DNA from: Gloeothece verrucosa PCC 7822
GTDB taxonomy: Bacteria; Cyanobacteriota; Cyanobacteriia; Cyanobacteriales; Microcystaceae
Reading direction: 5' to 3'
Length of the DNA stretch: 64,000 nucleotides
NCBI RefSeq assembly: GCF_000147335.1
Contig: NC_014501.1
Span: forward strand, 4,642,501 to 4,706,500
Shown: positions 7,542-16,079 of the stretch, piece after piece
Numbering within the stretch: position 1 is the first letter of the stretch
Layout of the letters: each line of letters begins with the position of its first letter
Notes under the pieces: generated by a model
Told to the model about the DNA's origin: nothing
The model's input: only the letters and a program-made list of their open reading frames with translations
The model's database searches: none
Position numbers and translations under genes: made by a program

Positions 7542-9065
7542 ATGACCTCTGGAAAAGTATCTCTCATTGGCGCAGGGCCCGGAAGCATTGCCTACCTCAC
7601 CCTCAAAGGACAACACCTCTTATCCCAAGCAGAAGTTTTAATTTATGATGACCTTGTAGATCCCCAACTGTTGCAACTTGTCCCCTCTAACTGTGTGCAA
7701 CTTCACGTCGGAAAACGCGGCGGATCACCTAGCACTCCACAGGATATTATTAATCTACTCTTAGTGGACTTTTGCTCACAGGGTAAACAAGTGGTGCGGC
7801 TAAAAGGTGGCGATCCCTTTATTTTTGGACGGGCCAACCCAGAAATAGGGGCTCTGATAGCGGCCAACTGTCATTATGAGGTGATCCCCGGCATTTCTTC
7901 GGCTTTAGCCGCCCCTTTGCTGGCCGGAATACCCCTCACCGATAAAGACTTGAGTCGCTGTTTTGTCGTTCTCAGCGCCCATGACCCTGATATCCTAGAT
8001 TGGGATGCCATCGCCAAAATAGATACCATCGTCATTTTAATGGGGGGACGTTTCCTAGAAGACATTATTCAAAACTTGCAAGAAAAAGGACGATCACCTA
8101 GCACTCCCATTGCTATTATCCGCCACTGCGCCCGTCCTGAGCAACAGGTTTGGATAGGTACATTAGGAGATATAGTGGATCAGATAACAGAAGAGTCTCT
8201 CTCTCCTACCGTGATGGTTATTGGTGATGTTGTTAAGCTTCGGAATATGACTACCTCTCCCTCTCTTCCCCTATCCGGAAAAACCGTTATTGTTACTCGC
8301 GCGGCGGAACAATCTAGTAAATTTAGCGACCTCTTACAAGAACAAGGGGCGACAGTAATTGAAATGCCGGCTTTAGAAATTACCCCCCCTTCGAGTTGGG
8401 AAGGATTAGATCAGGCGATCGCCACCTTAAAAGATTTTCACTGGTTAATTCTTACCTCCGCTAACGGGGTACATTATTTTTTTGAACGGTTAGCCAATGC
8501 CGGCAAAGATACCCGTGCCTTAGCAGGCGTTAAAATTGCTGTGGTAGGCAAAAAAACAGCAGAGAGTCTCAAACAGTATGGGTTACTAGCAGATTATATT
8601 CCCCCGGATTTTGTGGCAGACTCGTTAATTGAACATTTTCCAGAAAATTTGTCCGGCCAAAAAATCCTTTTTCCCCGGGTAGAAACTGGAGGGAGAGAAG
8701 TATTAGTGAAAGATTTATCTGTGGTTGGCGCTGAGGTGGTAGAAGTGGCGGCTTATCAGTCAGGATGTCCTAAACAGATTAACCCTCAAGCGTGGCAAGT
8801 TTTGCAAGAGGGAATGGCAGACATTGTTACCTTTGCTAGTTCTAAAACCGTCCAAAATTTCTATCATTTAGTTAAAGTGGCATTAACATCAAAATCAAAA
8901 TATACCCCTCAATCTTTGTTAGAAAACGTTTGTCTTGCTTCTATTGGGCCTCAAACTTCAAAAACTTGTTATGAGGCTTTTGGCCGAGTAGATGTGGAGG
9001 CGCAAGAATATACTTTGGAAGGGTTGACGGCGGCGTTAATTCAATGGGCCAAAACTCAAAATTAA
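7542..9065 (+). CDS. cobA-hemD: CobA-HemD fusion: uroporphyrinogen-III C-methyltransferase / uroporphyrinogen-III synthase
   Basis: 507 residues. Residues 1-240 are a SAM-dependent methyltransferase: LIGAGPGSIAYLTLKG, HVGKRGG, VRLKGGDPFIFGRANPE and the VIPGISSALAAPLLAGIPLT substrate loop. Residues 250-507 are a uroporphyrinogen-III synthase (GKTVIVTRAAEQSSKF, LTSANGV, TFASSKTVQNF, SIGPQTSKTC). Together they make uroporphyrinogen III and methylate it to precorrin-2, the branch to siroheme and B12. CobA-HemD fusions are known in several phyla, so the fusion is not new. Separate hemD or siroheme genes were not seen here. Confidence 0.95.
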   Translation: MTSGKVSLIGAGPGSIAYLTLKGQHLLSQAEVLIYDDLVDPQLLQLVPSNCVQLHVGKRGGSPSTPQDIINLLLVDFCSQGKQVVRLKGGDPFIFGRANPEIGALIAANCHYEVIPGISSALAAPLLAGIPLTDKDLSRCFVVLSAHDPDILDWDAIAKIDTIVILMGGRFLEDIIQNLQEKGRSPSTPIAIIRHCARPEQQVWIGTLGDIVDQITEESLSPTVMVIGDVVKLRNMTTSPSLPLSGKTVIVTRAAEQSSKFSDLLQEQGATVIEMPALEITPPSSWEGLDQAIATLKDFHWLILTSANGVHYFFERLANAGKDTRALAGVKIAVVGKKTAESLKQYGLLADYIPPDFVADSLIEHFPENLSGQKILFPRVETGGREVLVKDLSVVGAEVVEVAAYQSGCPKQINPQAWQVLQEGMADIVTFASSKTVQNFYHLVKVALTSKSKYTPQSLLENVCLASIGPQTSKTCYEAFGRVDVEAQEYTLEGLTAALIQWAKTQN

Positions 9066-9370
9066 TTTTTTTACTAGACCTTTTGTAATAGTCCATAGGA
9101 AAGAGTTACCGGTATTTTACATTTCTTAATACAGAGCCGCTACTATTGATGTTCAGGTAGCTCCTGACTTTACAGAATCTTTAAAACTCAAAAAATCTTG
9201 ACCCAATCTTTAAAATTAAAGGCGTATTAATCAAATCTTACCGAGTTCTCTTTCAATTGATAGAGTCTATAATTATTTCTTAGGAGAGAAACTCTGGATA
9301 AATTGTAAGAGTTATTATTGAATTATAAAAAAATATTATTGACTTTTCGTAAGAGAGGTTATTTAAATTT
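9066..9370. other. Non-coding gap between cobA-hemD and a membrane protein gene
   Basis: 305 bp of AT-rich DNA with no supported open frame. A short hairpin (tcagg/cctga near 9152-9166) is visible. Nothing else stands out, and promoters could not be assigned with confidence. Confidence 0.4.
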
Positions 9371-10042
9371 ATGACTCATCCAAATAGTTCCAATAACTAC
9401 GACAAAGAAGTCCATCAAGAGTCTTATACAGACGGGAATGGCAATATTTATCAAACAAAACAAACCACTGAAACAATTAATTCAAATAGCAATCCTGACG
9501 CTTACCGACATGGATATATTCATGGTCAAGCGGCAGAACGTAGTCAGCGTAGAAGAATAGTCCAACGAGATGAAGACAATACAAGTCGTGGTTTATTACT
9601 AGGAAGTCTCTTAGCAACCATTGCCATTCTTGCTGGTGGTTTTCTTTGGTATATTAATCAACGAGATAATGACGTGACTCCTGTTACCCCTATAATCGTT
9701 CCTAACGCCAATAAACCCCAAGAAAGTCCATCTCCCTCTCCATCTCCCACACCTCAATCTCAAACACAACAAGAATCTAAAAAAGAAACCACTATCATCG
9801 AAAAAGTTAGAGAAGTTCCCGTTCCTGTTCCAGTTCCTCAACCAGAAGCGGCACAACCTCCAAGTTCTCAAACTCAATCTTCCTCTCAACCCACAACCCC
9901 ACAACAACAACCTTCGGGGCCGCAAACCGAAATTAATATTAATCCTGTAACGCCAGAAGCTTCTAAATCAGACAATAATCCCTCAGAATCTAATTCTAAG
10001 TCTCAGACTGATACAAACTCTAATGACAATACTCCCCAGTAA
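9371..10042 (+). CDS. Uncharacterised single-pass membrane protein with Pro/Ser/Gln-rich tail
   Basis: 223 residues. Residues 1-70 are polar, with Y/N/Q-rich sequence and basic ERSQRRRIVQRDED just before a single hydrophobic segment (about 75-93, LLLGSLLATIAILAGGF). After it comes a low-complexity tail rich in P, S, Q and T, including REVPVPVPVPQPE. By positive-inside logic the N-terminus is cytosolic and the tail is in the periplasm or lumen. No enzyme motif. I do not recognise a named family. Similar 'DUF plus proline tail' proteins occur in many cyanobacteria. Confidence 0.7.
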   Translation: MTHPNSSNNYDKEVHQESYTDGNGNIYQTKQTTETINSNSNPDAYRHGYIHGQAAERSQRRRIVQRDEDNTSRGLLLGSLLATIAILAGGFLWYINQRDNDVTPVTPIIVPNANKPQESPSPSPSPTPQSQTQQESKKETTIIEKVREVPVPVPVPQPEAAQPPSSQTQSSSQPTTPQQQPSGPQTEININPVTPEASKSDNNPSESNSKSQTDTNSNDNTPQ

Positions 10043-10136
10043 TTATTAATATAGAAGTGGCTTTTTTAAGTCTTCGGGTTTTGGGTTTATTTTCTCTTAT
10101 ACTCCCCCCTTGTTAAGGGGGGTTGGGTGGGATCTA

Positions 10137-10249
10137 GGACTTACGCACTCTCCACGAAATCATTACGGTTTGAGATTATCCGCGATCCTTCGCTAACGCT
10201 GGTGGATGACATAAAATCGTTGTTTTTAATTGGGAGTGCGTGACTCATA
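10137..10249. mobile_element. MITE-like element with imperfect terminal inverted repeats
   Basis: About 113 bp. The left end (ggacttacgcactc) and the reverse complement of the right end (tatgagtcacgcactccc) match over most of about 15 positions. The 7-bp flanks, ggatcta at 10130-10136 and 10250-10256, are identical, as expected for a target-site duplication. No transposase is present. It lies within the 300-bp gap 10043-10342. Confidence 0.6.
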
Positions 10250-10309
10250 GGATCTATTAGACGCAGCTTCATGAAAAATTGGTATTAGGCTATATTTTTG
10301 CCCCGTAGG

Positions 10310-10331
10310 GTAGGCCATCTCGATGGCCTAC
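10310..10331. terminator. Hairpin between convergent genes
   Basis: 9-bp perfect arms (gtaggccat 10310-10318 and its complement 10323-10331) around a 4-nt loop. Placed between the plus-strand gene at 9371 and the minus-strand broken gene at 10343. No U-run follows on the plus strand, so this could also be a dispersed repeat. Confidence 0.45.
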
Positions 10332-10342
10332 CATCACTTAAT

Positions 10343-10930
10343 TTATTGCTTCAGCCATTGACTAATTCTTGTTTCTAAATTACGGATGTCTTCTGGACAT
10401 AATTGACGAATACGTTTATATTTTTTGGCGGCTTCTTCAGCGAGGATTGTCCGACCTTGATCGGTAGATTTTAAAACATTTCTTTGTGTAGCAAAAGGTA
10501 AAAAGTAATTTTCTTTAGGATTAATTTCTTGACGAATATCTGACCAACTCCATTCAGTCGGTAATTAATGACCAGCTAAAAGCCATACTTCTACTTCTTG
10601 CCAAGCATTTTCAGCAACGAATAGTTGATCAGTACCTAAAATGTTTGCGGCTTGTTCTTCAAGATTATCTAAAATTTTTTTTCTGGGTTCATTGCCATCT
10701 CTATCTACACATAATATAAATATATCTATTTTTGATTTATAGCGATTGATTATCTTTTCAATTCGTTCCCATTTTAGGGCTTCCACATAGCCTGCTAAAC
10801 GGGGGTCTTGACAGACTCTTACTTTAACCTTTGTTGATTCTAGACCTAGGTACTTAAACAGGGCTTCAATAATAGGTTTAAGAATATATTGGTCTTTGCT
10901 AAAATCTTCAGGAATGATGAGAACGTTCAA
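10343..10930 (-). pseudogene. TOPRIM/DUF4276-like partner of the ATPase, interrupted by an in-frame TAA
   Basis: The intact part, 10565-10930 (TTG start, 121 codons), reads NVLIIPEDFSKDQYILKPII and later FILCVDRDGNEPRKKIL: an acidic first-strand motif followed by a DxD-type strand, TOPRIM-like. After the TAA at 10565-10567 the same frame stays open for 73 more codons to TAA at 10343-10345 (LPTEWSWSDIRQE...QWLKQ), continuing naturally after EVEVWLLAGH. A point mutation seems to have split one gene of about 195 codons. It begins 5 nt after the ATPase gene. A sequencing error or a functional shorter protein are alternatives. Confidence 0.7.
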
Positions 10931-10935
10931 TTTTT

Positions 10936-12243
10936 TTACTCCTCATCATCGGAAAAATACATAATATCTTCTAACCATCCCGACTCATGAAGCCGCCCTA
11001 AGTCCTCTTGTTCTAATACTTCTTTGGCTTCGGGAATATCAAGAATTCTTTGTATTTTTGCTCCGGGTTTTTCTGGTAGGCGGTAAGTTAAAGAAGCATA
11101 TTCTAAAGATTGAGAACTCAGGAGTCGAAGTAACTGAGGAGAATGAGAGGTTGCTAGGACTTGAATATTTTCTTGCTTGGTTGCTTGTTCGATTAATTGT
11201 ATAAGTAAATGCAGGCGAGTGGGATGAATGCCATTTTCTATCTCTTCAAAAAAGTAAAATTTAGCGGGATTGGGAGTTAATAAAGCCGCACAAATTGCCA
11301 GAAATCTTAAAGTTCCATCTGAAGCGCTATAAGCTGATATTTTTTCTCCATTTGATTCTACTAAAGTCACTAAGGTTTTTCCTGTAAAGTCTGTGGGAAA
11401 TTCAAAGTCAACCACATCCATAGGAGTTAAGGCTTTAATCCATTCTAATAAGGCTATTTTACGATCAGGTATTTGATAAAGGTCTAGTAATACAGATGAT
11501 AAGTTTTCACCTCTCTCACCTAATATATTTTGACCCGGATAAGAAGGATTTTTCATGGCGGCTGGCTCTAAGTCAAAAAAGCGAATTGAGCTTAGATTTC
11601 GCATTAAATTTTGAATTAATATAAATGATGGTATTCTGCTAAAAGAAGATGCCAAATTATCATAAGTGTAATCGACACTTTTTTGAAAACGCCAGCTAGT
11701 TATAGCATTACAAATTTCTGAAATAAAGGGTTGATATTTTTTACCTTTCATTTCCTTGCCATCTATTTTATCTTTGTTAACTAAAATAAAAGTTAACTCT
11801 TGTTCAGAATTTGGCTGGGATGGTTGAGAATAAAATAAATTTGATTCGTCATATACTGAAAAAAGACTTTCAGAAACAACTTGAGAAGGCGTAGTATTTT
11901 CTCCGGGCTTGACTTCAATTTGATAAATAAGTTCCTGTTCCTGCTTTTGATAATCTAAAAAACTAAAAGCCGCTTCTAAAGAAAAACTAGAAGCCCCCTT
12001 AAAAGCAATTTCTCTAGTTCCTCCACGAATGCCGCTCCATTGTAAAGCCCCTCCTTCTATCCATTTTTCCCCTATAATTTCAGCAATATTATAACCCCGC
12101 GCAATACCATGTAAAAAACGTAGAGCATCCCGAATATTACTCTTACCGGTAGCATTTTCTCCTACTAATAGAGTAAAGTTACCTAAACTCAGTTCAGCAT
12201 CTTGGAAATTCTTAAAATTTTTAAAGCGGATTTTCTTCAGCAT
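10936..12243 (-). CDS. AAA/ABC-type ATPase, RecF/SMC-like (AAA_15/AAA_21 group)
   Basis: 435 residues. It opens LKKIRFKNFKNFQDAELSLG, the RecF/SMC-like start, with Walker A GENATGKSN at 28-36. The C-terminal half has SASDGTLRFLAICAALL (signature-like), Walker B FYFFEEIENGIHP and TSHSPQLLRLL (H-loop). No zinc hook or long coiled coil; the insert between the halves is about 250 residues. Such ATPases pair with small TOPRIM or nuclease-like partners in defence-type modules, and here the next gene (5 nt away) fits that but is broken. A defence role is inference. The ATPase frame itself is intact. Confidence 0.85.
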   Translation of the reverse strand: MLKKIRFKNFKNFQDAELSLGNFTLLVGENATGKSNIRDALRFLHGIARGYNIAEIIGEKWIEGGALQWSGIRGGTREIAFKGASSFSLEAAFSFLDYQKQEQELIYQIEVKPGENTTPSQVVSESLFSVYDESNLFYSQPSQPNSEQELTFILVNKDKIDGKEMKGKKYQPFISEICNAITSWRFQKSVDYTYDNLASSFSRIPSFILIQNLMRNLSSIRFFDLEPAAMKNPSYPGQNILGERGENLSSVLLDLYQIPDRKIALLEWIKALTPMDVVDFEFPTDFTGKTLVTLVESNGEKISAYSASDGTLRFLAICAALLTPNPAKFYFFEEIENGIHPTRLHLLIQLIEQATKQENIQVLATSHSPQLLRLLSSQSLEYASLTYRLPEKPGAKIQRILDIPEAKEVLEQEDLGRLHESGWLEDIMYFSDDEE

Positions 12244-12408
12244 AATTTAAAATTTAATTCCCTTAATTAGGTTATAACAATATTTATAGACGATCAGTCA
12301 ACATTGCCTACCCTGAAACAAAATATGTCTCCCGAAAGCCGCATCTTCAGGTAAACTAGAGTTGATACTCCCACCAGAAAAGAGGACAACACCGAGAATT
12401 AAAAATCA

Positions 12409-13374
12409 ATGAAAAAACTGATTATCCAAATTCCTTGTTATAACGAAGAAGGCACATTAGGACTTACCTTATCTAAATTACCTCGCCAAATACCCGGAGT
12501 TGACAAAGTAGAATGGTTAATTATTAATGATGGAAGTATTGATCAAACTGTAGAAGTAGCAAAGGCTTCGGGAGTCGATCATATTGTTAACTTTGAACAT
12601 AATCAAGGCCTGGCTAAAGCTTTTATGGCCGGTATAGAAGCCTGTTTAAAAGCCGGAGCAGATATTATTGTTAATACTGATGCAGATAATCAATATAATG
12701 CGGCTGATATTCCTAAACTTGTTCAACCCATATTAGATGGTGAGGCCGAAATAGTGGTCGGCGCTAGACCTATTCAAGACATTGAACATTTCTCTCCTGT
12801 CAAGAAACTATTACAAAACCTAGGCAGTTTAGTGGTTCGCCTAGCCAGTAATACTAATATTCCCGATGCACCTAGTGGTTTTCGTGCCATTAGTCGTAAC
12901 GCCGCCCTTCGTCTCAACGTTTTTAGCGAATATACTTATACCTTAGAAACCATTATTCAGGCGGGACAAAAAGGAATCATCATTACTTCTGTTCCCATTA
13001 GAACTAACCGCTATCTCCGTCCATCCCGTCTCGTTAAAAGTATTCCGGCTTATGTTCAACGTTCGATTTTTACCATTATTCGCATCTTTATCACCTATAA
13101 ACCTCTCCGATTTTTCAGCATCGTGGGGAGTGTTCCTTTTACTGTAGGTTTTTTACTTTGTTTACGTTGGCTGATTCTATTTTTAGGAATTTTAGGGCAT
13201 ACACCCGAAAAACCTCGGGTTCCTAGCTTAATTTTAGCCGCAATTTTGATCATCATTGGCTTTCAATTATGGATGTTCGGATTAATTGCAGACCTGATGG
13301 CAGTTAATCGTCAACTCCTAGAAGATATACAATTAAGACTTCGCAAAGCAGATATTGATTCCCATCATAAATAA
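12409..13374 (+). CDS. Family 2 glycosyltransferase, DPM1/DPMS-like, with C-terminal membrane helices
   Basis: 321 residues. GT-A fold: IQIPCYNEEGTL, LIINDGSIDQT, NQGLAKAFMAGIEAC and NTDADNQY, the metal-binding DxD, then APSGFRAISRNAAL. Two hydrophobic segments at the end (about 237-260 and 278-305) place it in the membrane, as in polyprenyl-phosphate sugar transferases. Donor and acceptor are not deducible; dolichyl/undecaprenyl-phosphate mannose- or glucose-type activity is the family guess. The next gene starts 48 nt downstream, suggesting an operon. Confidence 0.88.
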   Translation: MKKLIIQIPCYNEEGTLGLTLSKLPRQIPGVDKVEWLIINDGSIDQTVEVAKASGVDHIVNFEHNQGLAKAFMAGIEACLKAGADIIVNTDADNQYNAADIPKLVQPILDGEAEIVVGARPIQDIEHFSPVKKLLQNLGSLVVRLASNTNIPDAPSGFRAISRNAALRLNVFSEYTYTLETIIQAGQKGIIITSVPIRTNRYLRPSRLVKSIPAYVQRSIFTIIRIFITYKPLRFFSIVGSVPFTVGFLLCLRWLILFLGILGHTPEKPRVPSLILAAILIIIGFQLWMFGLIADLMAVNRQLLEDIQLRLRKADIDSHHK

Positions 13375-13422
13375 TCAGTTATGAGTGATCAGTTAAGATT
13401 GACAAATCCTGACCAATGACCA

Positions 13423-15018
13423 ATGACTAAAAACTTATTTGCCACTGAAGCCCTCGCCCAAATTCCTAAAATATTAACGCTTTTAGACCGGAACTTTCAT
13501 AGCCCTACCTATGGCTGTTTTGACCGCAATTTCTGGCAATACAAAATCATTGACTTCCCCAGTGGAATGTCTCAAGAATTTGTCTATCCTCTCGCCCTAG
13601 CCTATCACACAGATCTTGAAAATAATCCTTATTACCATGAACCTGTAATTCGAGATTGGGTAGAAGCCGCTATTCTCTATGCCGCAAAAAGTGCCCATGC
13701 TGACGGTTCTTGTGATGATTATTTTCCCTTTGAACGCGCAGGCGGCGCGGCGGCTTTTTCTCTTTTAGCTTGTATCGAAAGTTATCAGTTATTACAATTA
13801 AATAATCAAGCGGCTATAGATTTTTTTATCAAACGCGCTGACTGGTTAGCACATCATCAAGAAAGTGGACGACTGACTAATCATCAAGCTTTAATTGTTT
13901 TATGTTTAGAATTACTCTCAAGACTTCTCAATACGGATCGCTGGAATGAGCAAAAAGAACAGCGTTTAGAACAGGTTTTATCCTGGCAAAACCCCGAGGG
14001 ATGGTTTCAAGAATATGAAGGCTGTGATCCGGGCTATCATACTTTAACCATTTCTTGTTTAGCCCGAATTTATCAACTGATTCCCCATAACCGCTTAAAG
14101 GATGCTATCGCTAAAGCCGTTATTTTAGCCGCTCATTTTATTCACCCTGATGGGTCTTATGGTGGGGAATATACCAGCCGCAATACTTATAATTTCTTTC
14201 CTCATGGCTTTGAATTAGTGGGAAAATGGCTACCCGAAGCGTTAAGTATTAATGATCAGTTTTTAAAAGGAATGGCTAAAGGATTAGCCCCCTGTTATGC
14301 TGATGATCACATTATCGGTCATCATACCTGGAATTATTTACTCGCTTGGCGGGATTTTGTGCCAGCAAGACCTCCTTTAAAACCTCGCCCTCATGGTCGT
14401 TTATGGCTTCGTGAAGCGGGTATTTTAATTGATCGTCGTCAAGGAACAGAGCTTTATTTAGCCTTAAATAAAGGAGGAGTATTTAAACTTTTTCGAGAGG
14501 GTCAATTGATGGCTTCAGATACCCAATTTTCTCTCTCGGTTCAAGAAGGAAAAAAACTTAAAAATGCCGTTGCTCATCTGGTTAGTCAGCATTATAAAAT
14601 TGGAGTAGATGAAGATATCATTACTATTGAGGGGGCATTAGGATGGGCAAAACAAAAGCAGATGACTCCCCTAAATTTAATGATTTTGCGAATCGTTATG
14701 TTGACTGTTGGGCGCTTTTTCCCGAATTTAATTCGTAAACTTTTGCAAAAAATGTTGATCACCGGCAAAAAAAATGCTCCTTTTGCCTTTTACCGTCAAC
14801 TCCGTTGGGAAGATGACCATTGGAAAGTTATTGATGAACTTCATGCCGACTCTTGGGAACAAGTCCTATCAGCCGCCATTGGATGCGATCAAACTTCAAT
14901 TTATGTCGTCATGAGCCGCACTTATCAAAGAGGACAACTCAGACAATGGTTAGACTTAACTGATAAAATTAAACCTTTAAAATCTGGAGAAAAATTAATT
15001 TTAGAAAGAGAGTTTTAA
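13423..15018 (+). CDS. Uncharacterised 531-residue protein, possible alpha/alpha-toroid fold
   Basis: 531 residues with no signal peptide or membrane segment. The first 330 residues are helical with repeated aromatic motifs (HADGSCDDYFPFERAGGAAAF, WQNPEGWFQEYEGCDPGYHTLT, HPDGSYGGEYTSRNTYNFFPHGFELVG) in the rhythm of an alpha/alpha toroid as in glycan lyases or hydrolases. The last 180 residues look like a beta-rich domain. Adjacent to the GT2 gene (48 nt), it may act on the same glycan. I recognise no named family, and the toroid call is a visual guess. Confidence 0.6.
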   Translation: MTKNLFATEALAQIPKILTLLDRNFHSPTYGCFDRNFWQYKIIDFPSGMSQEFVYPLALAYHTDLENNPYYHEPVIRDWVEAAILYAAKSAHADGSCDDYFPFERAGGAAAFSLLACIESYQLLQLNNQAAIDFFIKRADWLAHHQESGRLTNHQALIVLCLELLSRLLNTDRWNEQKEQRLEQVLSWQNPEGWFQEYEGCDPGYHTLTISCLARIYQLIPHNRLKDAIAKAVILAAHFIHPDGSYGGEYTSRNTYNFFPHGFELVGKWLPEALSINDQFLKGMAKGLAPCYADDHIIGHHTWNYLLAWRDFVPARPPLKPRPHGRLWLREAGILIDRRQGTELYLALNKGGVFKLFREGQLMASDTQFSLSVQEGKKLKNAVAHLVSQHYKIGVDEDIITIEGALGWAKQKQMTPLNLMILRIVMLTVGRFFPNLIRKLLQKMLITGKKNAPFAFYRQLRWEDDHWKVIDELHADSWEQVLSAAIGCDQTSIYVVMSRTYQRGQLRQWLDLTDKIKPLKSGEKLILEREF

Positions 15019-15077
15019 CCGATTTTATTTTTAATAAAAAATTAGATCCCAAGCTCATAAGGTATAGAGAAAATTTC

Positions 15078-15175
15078 TTCCCTGTTCCCTATTCCCTATT
15101 CCCTATTCCCTGTTCCCTGTTCCCTGTTCCCTGTTCCCTGTTCCCTATTCCCTGTTCCCTATTCCCTGTTCCCTA
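15078..15175. repeat. STRR-type array: 14 tandem heptamers (ttccct + a/g)
   Basis: Exactly 14 heptamers, 98 bp, each ttccct followed by a or g, in the 310-bp gap 15019-15328 between the 13423 gene and rpsD. This is the short tandemly repeated repetitive (STRR) type of cyanobacteria. The rest of the gap contains the rpsD leader and no gene. Confidence 0.95.
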
Positions 15176-15328
15176 AAACTAGCCACTCTGTATCTCACTC
15201 AAACGGGAATTGCTATAGCATTTTTACTTAAATTTTGCGGTTAGACAAAAAATCTAATCTGACAAACTGTGTATTTCATGATAAGATAATAGTTTTGGGA
15301 TAAATTATATTAGGAGAAGCAGAGTTAT

Positions 15329-15937
15329 ATGTCTCGCTATAGAGGTCCTCGGCTTAGAGTTGTCCGCCGTTTAGGGGAATTACCCGGGTTAACCCGCAAA
15401 AATGCGCGTCGTTCCTATCCACCCGGACAACACGGACAAGCCCGTAGAAAACGCTCAGAATACGCCATTCGTCTAGAAGAAAAGCAAAAATTGCGCTTCA
15501 ACTATGGAGTGAGTGAAAAACAGTTGATTCGCTACGTCCGTAAAGCGCGGCGTGCCACCGGTTCAACCGGTCAAGTTTTACTGCAACTGCTAGAAATGCG
15601 CTTGGATAATACCATCTTTCGTTTAGGCATGGCGGGCACCATTCCGGCAGCACGTCAGTTAGTCAATCATGGCCATATTTTGGTTAATGATCAGGTTGTT
15701 GATATTGCCAGTTATCAGTGCCGCCCCGGAGATGTCATTAAAGTTAAAAACCAAGAACGCTCTCGCAAGTTAGTAGAAGCGAACATGGAATATCCGGGTT
15801 TAGCTAATTTACCTTCTCATCTGGAATTTGATAAGAATACCTTCATTGGTAAAGTTAACGGGGTAATTGAGCGCGAATGGATTGCTTTGAATATTAATGA
15901 ACTGCTGGTAGTTGAGTTCTATTCTCGTCAAGCTTAA
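15329..15937 (+). CDS. rpsD: 30S ribosomal protein S4
   Basis: 202 residues, normal bacterial/chloroplast S4 length. It opens SRYRGPRLRVVRRLGELPGLT and continues SYPPGQHGQ, RLEEKQKLRFNYGVSEKQL, and the S4 RNA-binding domain (MRLDNTIFRLGMAGTIPAARQLVNHGHILVN). It binds 16S rRNA at the start of small-subunit assembly. There is a clear aggag ribosome site 12 nt before the ATG. It stands alone, as rpsD often does in cyanobacteria. Confidence 0.98.
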   Translation: MSRYRGPRLRVVRRLGELPGLTRKNARRSYPPGQHGQARRKRSEYAIRLEEKQKLRFNYGVSEKQLIRYVRKARRATGSTGQVLLQLLEMRLDNTIFRLGMAGTIPAARQLVNHGHILVNDQVVDIASYQCRPGDVIKVKNQERSRKLVEANMEYPGLANLPSHLEFDKNTFIGKVNGVIEREWIALNINELLVVEFYSRQA

Positions 15938-15946
15938 TTCAGTTAT

Positions 15947-15992
15947 CAGTTATCAGTTATGGTTCTTCGTGCTGATAACTGTTGCTTTTTTT
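15947..15992 (+). terminator. Rho-independent terminator of rpsD
   Basis: 10-bp stem cagttatcag (15947-15956) with ctgataactg (15972-15981), a 15-nt loop and seven T's at 15986-15992. The left arm is one of overlapping cagttat heptamers starting at 15940, so the terminator seems to use a repeat copy. Confidence 0.75.
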
Positions 15993-16079
15993 CAAATTAA
16001 AAATATAGAGAAACTATCGGCCAAATTAAACTATTACTTTAGAGATTTTGAACCGTTTAAGTCAATCAGATCAATAATT

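Noticed and set aside
7000..7545. Cobalamin riboswitch before cobA-hemD
   Set aside because: No B12-box-like sequence was seen; the gene is 3 nt after MAPEG.
15078..15175. Possible CRISPR array
   Set aside because: Units are 7 bp without spacers; this is an STRR-type tandem repeat, and no cas genes are present.
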